NCBI GenBank assembly: GCA_043228905.1
Contig: JBHGNT010000010.1
Span: 9,424,001-9,488,000, forward strand
Source of the DNA: Azolla caroliniana
Taxonomy: Eukaryota > Polypodiophyta
Direction: 5' to 3'
Length of the DNA stretch: 64,000 nucleotides
Shown here: in pieces, positions 22,732 to 33,003 of the stretch
How positions within the stretch are numbered: position 1 is the stretch's first letter
Layout of the letters: each line of letters opens with the position of its first letter
Notes under the pieces: model-generated
Database searches by the model: none
The model's input: the letters and a program-made list of their open reading frames with translations, nothing else
What the model was told of the DNA's origin: nothing
Made by a program: the position numbers and the translations under genes

Positions 22732-23715
22732 ACTCCGGCATGGGATGTCTCGCCAGCCCGATCCGCTTTTGGCACGCGTCCAACTTGTCTGTTGTCAACA
22801 CCTTGGTCAACATGTTTGACCTGTTCTCCTCCGTGTGGATCTTTGTCAACATGAACTCTTGATCTTCTACTCTCTCCTGGATCCAGTGGTACCTTCGTTG
22901 GATATGCTTCATCCGGGAGTGGGAGGCCGTGTTCTTTGCAAGGTGAATGGCACTTTGATTGTCACAGTAGAGCTGATATTCCTCTTGTTGGATTCCTAGC
23001 TCTCCAATGAAGTCCTTCATCCAGATTATCTCCTTGCCAACTTCTACAAATGCCATATACTCTGCCTCCGTGGTTGACAATATCCGGATGTCGACCGACT
23101 AGTATCCACATCAGCCGACATATCCGAATCAGTGAATCCGTCAAGTTGGGGATTGCCGGAGCCGAACCGGAGGCACATACTCGAGGTGTCTTTTAGATAC
23201 CGGAGTATCCACTTTACCGCGTTCCAATGCTCTCTTCCGGGATTGCTCATGAACCGGCTCACCACTTCGACTTCATATCTGATATCCGGCCGGGTACATA
23301 CCATCACGTACATCAAGCTTTTGACGACAACGGCATATGGAATCTTCATCATATCCGTCTTCTCCGCCTTTGTCCTCGGGCTTTGTTTTCCGGATAGCTT
23401 GTAGTTTGTTGGAAGTGTCGATCCGACCGGTTTCGCCTCTGACATGTTAAACCGTTGAAACACCTTTGTCACGTACTTCTCCTGTGACAATCACAACTTC
23501 TTCGACCGGTTCCGGATGATGTGCATTCCCAATATCTTTCTTGCCGGACCCAAGTCTTTCATTGAGAAGGTCCGGTTCAGAGCCTTCTTCAGCATCCGAA
23601 TCTTGCCTTGGTCTCGTCTGACGATCAACATATCATCCACAAATAGGAGGAGTATCAGGAAATCTCCTCCGTCAAATTTCTTCACAAACACGCAGTGATC
23701 GGCCTGCGTCTGCGT
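22732..23715 (-). pseudogene. RT C-terminus and RNase H of Copia A'
   Basis: Minus-strand frames read ADHCVFVKKFDGGDF, LFVDDMLIV, MSQEKYVTKVFQRFNM, TRPDIRYEVEVVSRF, STTEAEYMAFVEVGKEI and YCDNQSAIHLAKN, ending ARHPMPE. The RT active-site motif is VDDM. Frameshifts occur near 23100 and 23490. Confidence 0.8.
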
Positions 23716-23868
23716 TCGATTTCCGATTGCTTCCGCATGCTATTCTTCACATATTTCTTATCTTTCTCTGGTTGATTATCATCGAAGTGATCTAAGTCTC
23801 GGTTGTGGCCGAAGATTATTCCGCATAGTTCCTGTCAAACTGGTATGAGAGCGAAATGACATAGAAAA

Positions 23869-24826
23869 ATGGAAGATTCGTTGGGAGGTATGTTCAAGCT
23901 CACTGGCTCCAACTACTCAGTGTGGAAGTCGACGATGAGGGACATGCTTGTGGTTAAAGATCTTTGGTTGTCGGTTCAGTTTGGGGATAAGAGACTAGAC
24001 AAGATCGATGCCACGATATGGGAGGTGATGCACATGAAGACAACGGCGTACATACGGTGCTTCATCGACATGAGCCTATACAACAACTTTAATGAGGAGA
24101 GTAAGGCTCATGAGCTCTGAGAGAAGATCAACATTATGTTCCAAAACAAATATGTTGTTAATTGGGTTTCGGTATTCCGGAAGCTAGTGCGGCTCCGGTA
24201 CCAAGATGGCTCTAGCATGGCGGAGCACATGAATGCCTTCCAAGGGCTGATTCACCAGGAAACATCATTGGAAGTACCTCTCGCCGATGAGGTACTAGCA
24301 TTGCTCCTGCTCGGTTCCCTCCCGGATAGCTGGGAGACGTTAGTTGTCATGTTGGGCAACGCCGGGCCGGAAGGAAAATAGCTATCCCTAGCAAGAGTCA
24401 AGTTGAGCTTGCTAAATGTGGAGGCGCGTTGGAAAGACAAGGATACGAGCTCCGACTCCAATGCCCTCCTTACCAAATCAGAACGCGGAAGACAAAGGAA
24501 CCGGAATCCCCAGAACCAGGAAAAGTCGGGGACATGGTCAAAGTCAAGGGGAAGGCCCACTTTCTTCTATTGTGGGAAGACAAGGCACTTCCAAAAGAAC
24601 TGTCGGCATTACCGATTCGAAGTGGTCATCGGGCCGGAACGGTAAAGATCGGAGGAGGCCAGACCGGAAGGGAATGACGGCAATCACGGCAAGTGAAGAA
24701 GAGTTGATGCTCATCACTAAGGAGAGTGAGTTGAACCTTGCCGGCGACGAGACAACGTGGGTAGTCGACTCCGGAGCGTCGTTCCACCGGACACGAAGTC
24801 ACATGCCGGATCACAGTACTTTGTGA
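23869..24826 (+). pseudogene. Gag-protease of Copia A
   Basis: Gag begins MEDSLGGMFKLTGSNYSVW. Stops at 24118 and 24379 and frameshifts break it. A zinc-knuckle relic reads FYCGKTRHFQKNC (first Cys lost, Gly to Arg). The protease motif WVVDSGASFH is at about 24760-24790. Directly after it the frame jumps into integrase, so the pre-integrase zinc domain is deleted. Confidence 0.78.
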
Positions 24827-25644
24827 CGTTCATAGACGACCACAGTTGGAAGCTGTGGGCCACACTGTTGAAGACGAAGGATCAGGTGTTATTCGTCTTC
24901 AAGGAACTCCACGCAAGAGTGGAAAGAGAAACCGCCTGGAAGCTAAAGGCGGTTCGAGCAGATAACGAAGGAGAATACTGGGGGCAGTTCGAGGAGTACT
25001 GTCGCTCGAAGGGAATCTGGCTTGAATTTACCATGCCGAAGACGCCGAAACTAAATGGGCTGGCTGAGAAGATGAACCGGACCATAATGGAGAGGGTCTG
25101 GAGTATGCTGGCACATGCAAAGTTACCCAAGATGTTTTGGGTTGAGGCGTTGTTGACAACGACATATGTGATAAACAAGTCACCCTCAGTACCCTTGGAT
25201 GGAGACACGCCGCAAAGAGTGTGGACCGGTAAGGAAGTGTCTTACCGGCATCTGAAGGTGTTCAGGTGTCTCGCTTACGTGCATGTTGCAAAGGACCAGA
25301 GAGTTAAGTTGGCTCCAAAGTCACGACCTTGCATATTTCTCGGATACGGCGATGATGAGTTTGGCTACTCAGTGTGGGATCCGATGGACAAGAAGGTTTT
25401 CTGGAGTCGAGATATTATCTTCATGGAGGACAAGACCCCTGCCGACTGGGAGTCAAAGAAGAAGATAATGAACTCCGAGTCGACCGGTAAGGATCGGTTC
25501 GATGAGATTCGAACCTACCCGACTAAGAGCTGGTTGACACTAGAAGAACCGGCCGGTTACAGTGAGGATACCAAACCGGTAGAAGAAGAAGAAGAGGAAG
25601 TTGAAACCGGAACCGACCAAGATCCCGAATCGGATTTGGATTAA
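24800..25644 (+). pseudogene. Integrase of Copia A
   Basis: Starts in the core at QYFVTFIDDHSWKLW, with VRADNEGEYWGQF (second Asp) and LNGLAEKMNRTIMERV (Glu). The C-terminal FLGYGDDEFGYSVWDP and the acidic EEEEEEVETG linker follow. The N-terminal HHCC domain is absent. Confidence 0.82.
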
Positions 25645-27317
25645 GAACAGACGCAAGAGCCGGTTACCGAAAACTGAAGTCGGAGATATCCTTTCAGAGA
25701 GAGGAGGGCCCCTCGGAGATTTCCGGATCTAGAGCATGTGTTGCTAACCGATGAGGGGGAGCCGGAAAGCTTCGAAAAAGTGAGGGAGGACTCCCACAAC
25801 CACAAGTGGTTAAGTGCCATGCAGGATGAGATGGATTCCTTGCATGAGAACCACACGAGTTGCCGAAAGGAAAGAGGGCACTCCAAAACAAGTAGGTGTA
25901 CAAGCTGAAACCGGGAGATGCCGGCAACCCCCCAAGATACAAAGCCAAGATCGTGGTGAAGGGGTTCCAGCAGAAGAAGGGCGTGGACTTTGACGAGATA
26001 TTTACCCCAGTAGTAAACATGACTTCCATCCGGACGGTGCTGAGCATAGCGGCAAGCATGGACCTCGAGATAGAGCAGTTAGATGTGAAGACGACGTTCT
26101 TCCACGGCGACCTTGAAGAGGAGATCTACATACAGCAACCGGAAGGATTTGTGAAGAAGGGGAAGGAGCACCTAGTTTGCCGGTTGAAGAAGAGCCTCTA
26201 CGGTTTGAAGCAGGCTCCTCGACAATGGTACCAGAAGTTTGACTCCTTCATGAAGGATCAAGGATACCACAAGATGTAGGCCGATCATTGCGTGTTTGTG
26301 AAGAAGTTTGAAGGTGGAGACTTCCTGATACTCCTCCTGTACATGGACGACATGTTGATCGTCGGACGAGACCAAGTCAAGATACGGATGCTGAAGAAGG
26401 CTTTGAACCAGACCTTGTCAATGAAAGACTTGGGTTCAGCAAGACAGATACTGGGAGTGCACATCATCCGGGACTAGTCAAAGAAGCAATTGTGGCTGTC
26501 ACAGGAGAAGTACGTAACAAAGGTGCTTCAACGGTTCAACATGTCAGATGCGAAACCGGTCGGATCGACACTCCCAGCAAACTGCAGGTTATCCGGTAAG
26601 CAAAGCCCGAAGACGAAGGCAGAGAAGGCAGATATGATGAAGATACCATATGCCTTTGCCGTCGGGAGCTTAATGTACCCAATGGTGTGTACCAGACCGA
26701 ATATTGGATACGCAGTCGGAGTGGTGAGCCGGTTTATGAGCAATCCTGGCAAGGAGCACTGGAATGTGGTAAAATGGATACTCCTGTACTTGAAAGGCAC
26801 CTCAAATATGTGCCTCCGATTCGGCTCCGGTAAACCCCAACTTGATGGTTTCACCGATTCGGATATGTCGGCTGATGCGGATACCAACCGGTCAACATTA
26901 GGATATGTTATGACATATGCAAGGGGAGCTGTTTCATGGCAGTCGAAGCTGCAGAAGACGATTGCGTTGTCAACCACAAAGGCGGAGTACATGGCAGCTG
27001 TGGGAGCCGGCAAGGAAATACTATGGATGAAGGACTTCATCAAAGAGGTAGGGATCCGATAGGAGGAATACCGGCTCTATTGCGACAGTCAAAGTGCCAT
27101 CCACCTTGCGAAGATCGTGGCGTATCATTCCAGGACGAAGCACATCCAGCGGAGGTACCACTGGATCCAGGAGCGAGTGGAAGATCGAGAGTTCGTATTG
27201 ACGAAGATCCACACAGAGGAGAATGGGTCGGATATGCTGACCAAAGTGCTGACACCTGACAAGCTGGATGCATGCAGGAAGAGGATCGGATTGACGAGGT
27301 ATCCCATGATGGAGTGA
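25645..27317 (+). pseudogene. RT and RNase H of Copia A
   Basis: Frames read KIVVKGFQQKKGVDFDEIF, LDVKTTFFHGDLEEEIY, RLKKSLYGLKQAPRQWY, YMDDMLIVGRD (active site, YVDD to YMDD), VCTRPNIGYAVGVVSRFM, STTKAEYMAAVGAGKEI, LYCDSQSAIHLAK and MLTKVLTPDKLDACRKRI. Stops at 26277, 26475 and 27060. Otherwise nearly complete. Confidence 0.85.
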
Positions 27318-27327
27318 AGGGGGAGTT

Positions 27328-27950
27328 TGTTAGGATTTCAGTCCCTCCGGATGGGATATGAGTACCCGGCAACGGAAGACCCGGTGAGAACCGGATGATG
27401 AGTACCCGACAAGGAAGACCCGGTGAGAATCGGATGATGCAGGCCCGGTGAGAACCTCTCACCGAATGAAGGGACATATATGTAAATATGTTCTAGAGAG
27501 CCCATTGGGGCTATATTTGTAAATAGCCCGAAATTCATATTAGTATAAATATGACCTAGGGAAAACTCTTATGTGTGTATCATTGTGTAGTCATTATTTT
27601 GTAGAGTTATTTTCGTGTAACTGCTGTACAAAGTGTAGCAGAAGAAAAGAGAGAGAGAGAGAGAGAGAGTGTGTATTTGTGTGTGTGAGTCTCTGTTGTA
27701 AACGCTGCCAGGCGAAGATTGAGAGCAAGAGGTTGTAGCCTCTGTGTTCATCTGTTGTATTCCTTTCTACATAGTGATAGTTGGAGTTTGGGGACTCCAG
27801 TGGTTTTTCCCATTTAGGGTTTTCCACGTTAACATCCTGTGCATTCTCTTCTGTTTGTGTACCTACTTCCATTTCTTATCTTTCTGTGTTTGATTATCAT
27901 CGAAGTGATCTAAGTCTTGGTTGTGGCCAAAGATTATTCCGCATAGTTCA
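27328..27950 (+). repeat. 3' LTR of Copia A
   Basis: 623 bp, starts TGTTAGGATTTCAG and ends CATAGTTCA. It contains three imperfect copies of a GACCCGGTGAGAA-CGGATGAT block (27350-27460), TATAAATATGACC (TATA box, about 27544) and a (GA)n tract (27650-27669). Confidence 0.8.
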
Positions 27951-28850
27951 TGTCTGCTTCTTCAAAGCTTTCCGGCTCGCCCTCATTGGTTAGCAACACA
28001 TGCTCTGCATCCGGAAATCTCCGGGGGGCTCTTCTCTCTCGGAGAGGATATCTCCGTCCCTGGTTTCTGACCACCGGTTCCTCCGTTTGTTCCTCATCAT
28101 CATCTGATTCGGGATCTTGTCTGGTTCCGGTGTCTTCTTCTTCTTCTTCTTCTTCTTCAGTCGGTTCAGTTTCTTGTCCGTATCCAGCCGGTTCGTCGAG
28201 TGTCATCCGGTTACCGGCTAACATTCGGTTACCGACTAATATCCGGTTTTCAACCGGGTAAGTCCTTGTGTCCTCAAGCCGGTTTTCATTGGATGATCCA
28301 GAGTTCATCATCTTCTTCTCAGACTCCTAGTCGGAAATGGTCCTGTCTTCCATGAAGACTATGTCCCGACTCATGAACACCTTTTTGTCGACCAGATCCC
28401 ACACCCGGTAACCGAACTCATCATCGCCGTATTCAAGGAATATGCATGGTCGGGATTTCAGATCCAGCTTTTCTCTCTTGTCCTTCGCCACATGCACATA
28501 AGCGAGACATCCAAACACCTTTAGATGCCGGTAGGATACGTCCTTACCGGTCCATACTTTCTACGGTGAGTCTCCATCCAAGGGTACTGAGGGTGATCTG
28601 TTTATTACATAGGTCGTCGTCATCAACGCCTCAGCCCAAAACGTCTTGAGTAACTTTCCATGTATTAGCAAGCTCCAGACTCTCTCCATCACGGTCCAGT
28701 TCATCCGTTCGGCTAGCCCGTTTAGTTCCGGCGTCTTTGGCACGGTAAATTCGAGCCAGATTCCCTTCAACTGACAATACTCCTCGAACTGCCCCCGGTA
28801 TTCTCCTCCGTTATCTGCTCGAACCGCCTTTAGCTTCCGATCGGTTTCTC
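27951..28850 (-). pseudogene. Integrase part of Copia A'
   Basis: Minus-strand frames: KAVRADNGGEYRGQF, LNGLAERMNWTVMERV, TTTYVINRSPSVPLDGD, RHLKVFGCLAYVHVAKDKR and FLEYGDDEFGYRVWD, then the linker with a run of eight Glu encoded by (TTC)n at about 28134-28159 on the plus strand. Stops at 28326 and 28561. It joins Copia B sequence near 28850. Confidence 0.78.
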
Positions 28851-28955
28851 TTTGTGGGGGAGTGCACGACCGAGTCTTCACTGCCCACCAGCTCATCATT
28901 CGACTTTTCCTTCCGACTCGGCTCTTCATTTAGGCCACTCATTTGGAATGAAATC
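28851..28955 (-). pseudogene. Copia I/B integrase-RT linker, left of Gypsy K
   Basis: About 100 bp matching the Copia G linker region (61100-61210), with GGGGAGTGCACGACCGAGTC and GAATGAAATC shared. The match continues on the other side of Gypsy K at 34715, which shows that Gypsy K inserted into this Copia. Confidence 0.65.
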
Positions 28956-29088
28956 TGTCAGGAACTCTATTAAGGCAGAGAAGGAATTAGTACTAAAAGA
29001 AGGATTAGTACTATTGTTGGGGAATAGTACTAAGACAGAGAAGGATTAGTACTATGAGAGGTGTCGAACTTTGAGAGAAGGAATGAGT

Positions 29089-29123
<35 letters not shown>

Positions 29124-29414
29124 TTGATGCGAAAGATATATGTATTATATGACGGAAGATATACAACAGTAGTTAGAAGGCTTAAGACTGGCGTTGAACC
29201 GATTTGGTTCGAACTAATGCCTTGCGCCTCCTTTTATAGTGTCTTCAGGAATACTCCTGAAGTTTCTAGAATGTTCCAGAGAAATCTGGAATATACATCA
29301 ATTTCCTAATAAAACCTAAATGAAAATAATATCCTTCAAATTACAACTCATAACCTAATGGTAAAGTCTCGACCCGTGTAACAAAAGGTTATGGGTTCGA
29401 GTCTAGTTATGACA
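28956..29414 (-). repeat. 3' LTR of Gypsy K
   Basis: 459 bp, TG...CA. It contains four AGTACT palindromes in its U5 end (28990-29055), a (GA)n tract (about 29094-29120), the sequence TTGAACCGATTT (29194-29205; complement of the self-primer), a minus-strand TATAAAAG box, and the tRNA-like 67 nt at 29348-29414. Confidence 0.95.
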
Positions 29415-32400
29415 CTATCCCCCCTTTAAAACGACGAGTTTCACGAGTCGTTTTGGATTGAGGACCCGGTTTCTCGGGATATCGTCGATGGAAGTCTTCT
29501 AGAAGAGCACGAGCATTGGTCACATTCTCGATCGGTTCCCAAGTACGCTCGCTGGGACTATATCCTAGCCAATCGACTAGATAGTAGAGCTTGTTGCGAA
29601 CAATCTTGGAATCGAGGATGGCAGCGACCTCATACTCAGGTCCATCTTCGAGCTCGATAGGAGGTGGAGGTTGTATAGTACGTCCTGGGATAGTGCTCTC
29701 GTGATAGGGTTCGAGGAGAGAACTATGAAACACCGGGTGTATCCGAAGTTGCGGAGGTAGCTCGAGACGAAAAGCGACATCATTAATCTTCCCGATAATA
29801 CGGAAAGGACCTAATCGTCGATAATCCAACTTCTCACATGGGCGAGTAGTCTTGATGTGTCGTCGTAGCAGCCACACCCGATCTCCAATGTTAAAACTGG
29901 ATGGAAGTCGATGACGATCTGCGTAGTCCTTGTGTGATTGTTGAGCTTGCTGGAGTTGAGTAGATAAATCCGCTTGTATCTTGCGTAACCGCTCCAAACG
30001 ATCCTCCGCGCAAGGATTTGTGGACACTTCTGGGGTTTCAAGGACACACCACCGGGGATGATATCCCGTATAAGCGTAGAATGGCGTGACTTTAGTCGAT
30101 GCGTGGATAGCGTTATTATAGGCAAATTCGGCGAACTGAAGAATATCTGCCCAGTCATTCTGATGATAATTGAGAAAGCACCGCAAATACTGCTCCAGTG
30201 TTTGATTTGTTCGTTCGGCTTGACCGTCGGTTTGTGGGTGGTAGCCGGAGGAGAGGTTACAAGTGACCTTCAGCATTTTAAAAAGGTGCTTCCAGAATTT
30301 TGACACAAACTGGGGTCCACGATCGCTGATGATATTATCAGGGAGTCCATGATGCCGACATACTTCCCGCATGACAATTTCGGCGGTGTCTTCACTAGAT
30401 ATTTCTTTAGTACATGGTAAGAAATGAGCCATCTTCGTATATCGATCCACCACTGTGAGAATCGCACTAAATCCCTTAGAGACTGGAAGATCTGTAATGA
30501 AGTCAAGAGCAATGGATTGCCATGGCTTGCTTGGAATTGGTAATGGTTCTAATAAACCATATGGATGATGTCTTGGCATTTTCGCTCTGCAGCATGTATC
30601 GCAAGTCCGAACAAAATCTTCGACAAATTGTCGCATACGGGGCCACCAGAATGATCGTTGTACTAAATCTAATGTTTTAGTACTACCAAAATGTCCTGCT
30701 GTATATGTGTCATGGCAGTTTTGTACTACTCGAAGGCGGCAAGAACCATTAGGAACATACAAAAGTTCTTTAAAGAAGAGTAATCCATCACAGTATTTGA
30801 ATTGCCGATAATCCGTACCTGGTGATTGTGATTGTGAACATGACGCTCGAGAGGGGTCAATTTGTGCTAGTATAGCTTGGGCGAAAGCGTCAGTCTTCAA
30901 GTCCTCACGTATAGTATTGGTAATGTCGGAATCCACGGGCATGTCAAAGATCTGTGCTGCTTGCAGTCGTGCTGGACCCAAGATTACTTGCTTCTGGTTA
31001 TCGAAAGCTGGCTCACCGGGACGTGGTGTTAGATACGAACGCCGTGATAATGCATCTGCCTTCCCTTGGTGCTTCCCCGGACGATATGTAATTTTGAAGT
31101 CGAAGCGTGTGAGGAAGTGGGCCCACCGAGCTTGACGTCGATTCAGTACACGAGCATCTTGAAAGTAGGCAAGGTTCTTGTGGTCACTGAATACAGTGAC
31201 CTGATGAGGAGATCCCTCCAGGAAATGCCTCCATTGCATAAAAGAATCAACTATTGCTAATAGCTCTTTATCATGAATTTCGTAGTTGATTTCGGCGGCG
31301 TCAAACTTACGGGAGTGGAAAGCCACAGGATGTAGCTTCTCGTCGTTACCCTGTTGTGACAGAATGCTCCCCAATGCGAAATCCGATGCATCAGCTTCGA
31401 TAATGAATGGTTTTTCCGGATCCACATGACCTAAAATTGGAGCTGATGTAAACGCCTTCTTAAGACTCTCGAAAGCCATGTCCGTCTCTTTAGACCAAAT
31501 GAATGATTGTCCCTTCCTGGTGAGCTGTGTGAGAGGCAGCACAATTTTTGAGTAATTTTGTATGAACTTCCGGTAGAAATTTGCAAAGCCTAGGAAGCAT
31601 TGCACATCCCGCACCGAACGCGGAGTGTGCCATTCTATCACCGTTTTGACTTTGGCTGGGTCCATAGATATGCCTTCTGAGGAGATGACATAGCCGAGAA
31701 ACTCCACTTGGTTGCACCCGAAACTACATTTCTCTAACTTTGCATACAGACCATGTTCTCGAAGTCGTTTTAGTACTAATAGTACATGAGAATCATGTTC
31801 TTCTTGGGTCTTTGAATAAACCAGTAGATCATCCAAATAGATGATCAAAAAATCATCCAAGAGATCTCGAAATATATCATTCGCCATGTGCTGGAAGACT
31901 GCCGGCGCATTAGTGAGTCCGAACGGCATGACCGTATACTCGAAGTGCCCATATCTGGTGCGAAACGCGGTCTTCCATTCATCTCCTGGTCGGATCCGTA
32001 CGAGGTTATAGGCTCCTCGTAAGTCGATCTTCGTGAAGAACCTGGCACCGTTGATCCGTTCTAAAAGACTTGAGATAAGGGGAAGAGCATACCTATTTCT
32101 TACTGTGACCTTATTCAAGCCACGGTAATCTACAACGAGTCGAAGCGAGCCATCTTTTTTCTTGACGAAGAAAATGGGTGCGCCGGCTGGAGATTTCGAA
32201 TGCCGAATGAAACCGTTCTCCAAATTCTCCTCTATATAGGCTCGAAGGACTTCTAGCTCGGTTGGTGACAAATTGTAGATCGGCCCCCATGGCGGCTCTT
32301 TTCCCGGTTGTAAGTCGATGGCGCAGTCGTACGGCCGATGATGAGGAAGTGTGTTGGCTTGTACTTTATCGAACACATCAGCATACTGACGATACTTCTC

Positions 32401-32964
32401 GGGAAGTTGAACGGTGGACTCCTTTTTGGTGGTGCTGGAGGGTTGTACTGATATTGCAAAGAGAAACATTTCCTCCTTGCGCCCTTCCTCACGCAACTGA
32501 CGTAGCGAAATGGTTGCAACCTTCTGGGTAGATCCTTGGGTTTGTCGCAACCGGATTTCCCTTGTCCTCCAATCTATGTCTGGGTCATGTAACTCGAACC
32601 ATGGTAATCCTAAAACTATGGGATGTTCTGGAATACTAATAATATTAAATGATACTACACATGTTAAGTTATCTAGGACAATATTAACGGGTTCCGACTC
32701 TTCTATGATATTACCAGAAGCAATGGGACGACCATCAATGACTACTACTGAGGCTGGACATGGGAGCTTTCTGAGAGATATCTGATGAGCTCGGGCAAAA
32801 TTCCTATCCATGAAGCAAGAATTAGCTCCGGAATCTAGAAGGGCTAAGGTATGTACTGGAGGGGTACTTTTAGTACTAACTGCTACTTGGACTACGAACA
32901 CATCACTAACTTGCTTAGAGGGAATGGAACCACTAATGGGCTGCACAGATCTAGGGCTGTCCAA
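29407..32964 (-). CDS. Gypsy K pol: protease, RT, RNase H, integrase, chromodomain
   Basis: 1,185 codons without a stop, counted from 32964; the frame is open back to about 33015, overlapping gag, so pol is probably made by -1 frameshifting. Protease LLDSGANS at about residues 43-49, RT active site YLDD at 376-379 within LIIYLDDLLVYS, RNase H around 520-640, integrase zinc-binding H-H-C-C around 745-785, the catalytic set D...D (ISDRG)...E (HPQTDGQAER) around 815-910, a GPF/GPY-like region (LGPFRIIGKI), and a chromodomain near 1105-1160 (VAAILDSKI, YYLVDWLGY, TWEPIENV). RT motifs such as AFRTRYGHFEYTVMPFGLTN resemble Tf1/sushi elements. Ends just inside the LTR. Confidence 0.95.
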   Translation of the reverse strand: MDSPRSVQPISGSIPSKQVSDVFVVQVAVSTKSTPPVHTLALLDSGANSCFMDRNFARAHQISLRKLPCPASVVVIDGRPIASGNIIEESEPVNIVLDNLTCVVSFNIISIPEHPIVLGLPWFELHDPDIDWRTREIRLRQTQGSTQKVATISLRQLREEGRKEEMFLFAISVQPSSTTKKESTVQLPEKYRQYADVFDKVQANTLPHHRPYDCAIDLQPGKEPPWGPIYNLSPTELEVLRAYIEENLENGFIRHSKSPAGAPIFFVKKKDGSLRLVVDYRGLNKVTVRNRYALPLISSLLERINGARFFTKIDLRGAYNLVRIRPGDEWKTAFRTRYGHFEYTVMPFGLTNAPAVFQHMANDIFRDLLDDFLIIYLDDLLVYSKTQEEHDSHVLLVLKRLREHGLYAKLEKCSFGCNQVEFLGYVISSEGISMDPAKVKTVIEWHTPRSVRDVQCFLGFANFYRKFIQNYSKIVLPLTQLTRKGQSFIWSKETDMAFESLKKAFTSAPILGHVDPEKPFIIEADASDFALGSILSQQGNDEKLHPVAFHSRKFDAAEINYEIHDKELLAIVDSFMQWRHFLEGSPHQVTVFSDHKNLAYFQDARVLNRRQARWAHFLTRFDFKITYRPGKHQGKADALSRRSYLTPRPGEPAFDNQKQVILGPARLQAAQIFDMPVDSDITNTIREDLKTDAFAQAILAQIDPSRASCSQSQSPGTDYRQFKYCDGLLFFKELLYVPNGSCRLRVVQNCHDTYTAGHFGSTKTLDLVQRSFWWPRMRQFVEDFVRTCDTCCRAKMPRHHPYGLLEPLPIPSKPWQSIALDFITDLPVSKGFSAILTVVDRYTKMAHFLPCTKEISSEDTAEIVMREVCRHHGLPDNIISDRGPQFVSKFWKHLFKMLKVTCNLSSGYHPQTDGQAERTNQTLEQYLRCFLNYHQNDWADILQFAEFAYNNAIHASTKVTPFYAYTGYHPRWCVLETPEVSTNPCAEDRLERLRKIQADLSTQLQQAQQSHKDYADRHRLPSSFNIGDRVWLLRRHIKTTRPCEKLDYRRLGPFRIIGKINDVAFRLELPPQLRIHPVFHSSLLEPYHESTIPGRTIQPPPPIELEDGPEYEVAAILDSKIVRNKLYYLVDWLGYSPSERTWEPIENVTNARALLEDFHRRYPEKPGPQSKTTRETRRFKGGIVS
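29415..29430 (-). promoter_or_regulatory. Polypurine tract of Gypsy K
   Basis: Minus strand TTTAAAGGGGGGATAG directly before the 3' LTR, the plus-strand primer site. Confidence 0.85.
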
Positions 32965-33003
32965 CCAAACGGCTCCTATTTTGGCTGGACTTAGTCGTTT
33001 AAC
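32959..33003 (-). promoter_or_regulatory. Predicted -1 ribosomal frameshift signal between gag and pol of Gypsy K
   Basis: In the gag frame the heptamer is G TTA AAC (33003-32997). After a 6-nt spacer (GACTAA, which includes the gag stop) comes an 11-bp stem, GTCCAGCCAAA (32990-32980) with TTTGGTTGGAC (32969-32959), one G-U pair and a 10-nt loop. The -1 frame reads GTT AAA CGA and continues into pol. GTTAAAC is the heptamer used by equine arteritis virus. The loop TAGG could also pair with CCTA just after the stem, making a pseudoknot. Confidence 0.85.

Larger units (their letters stand above)
23716..27950 (+). mobile_element. Copia A (plus), 5' LTR truncated, 3' LTR complete
   Basis: About 117 bp of 5' LTR end (23716-23832), a primer-type site TGGTATGAGAGCG (23841-23853), a damaged gag-pol, the polypurine tract GAAGGGGGAGTT (27316-27327), and a complete 3' LTR (27328-27950). 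It lies head-to-tail against its relative A' on both sides. No target duplication can be assigned because the 5' LTR is cut. Confidence 0.78.
22132..28850 (-). mobile_element. Copia A' (minus), 5'-truncated, interrupted by Copia A
   Basis: Runs from its 3' LTR (22132-22719) through the pol end (22732-23715) and resumes at 27951-28850 with integrase. It belongs to the same family as Copia A, which lies inside it in the opposite orientation. The RT start is missing between the two parts and everything upstream of mid-integrase is gone, so deletions accompanied the nesting. Confidence 0.7.
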
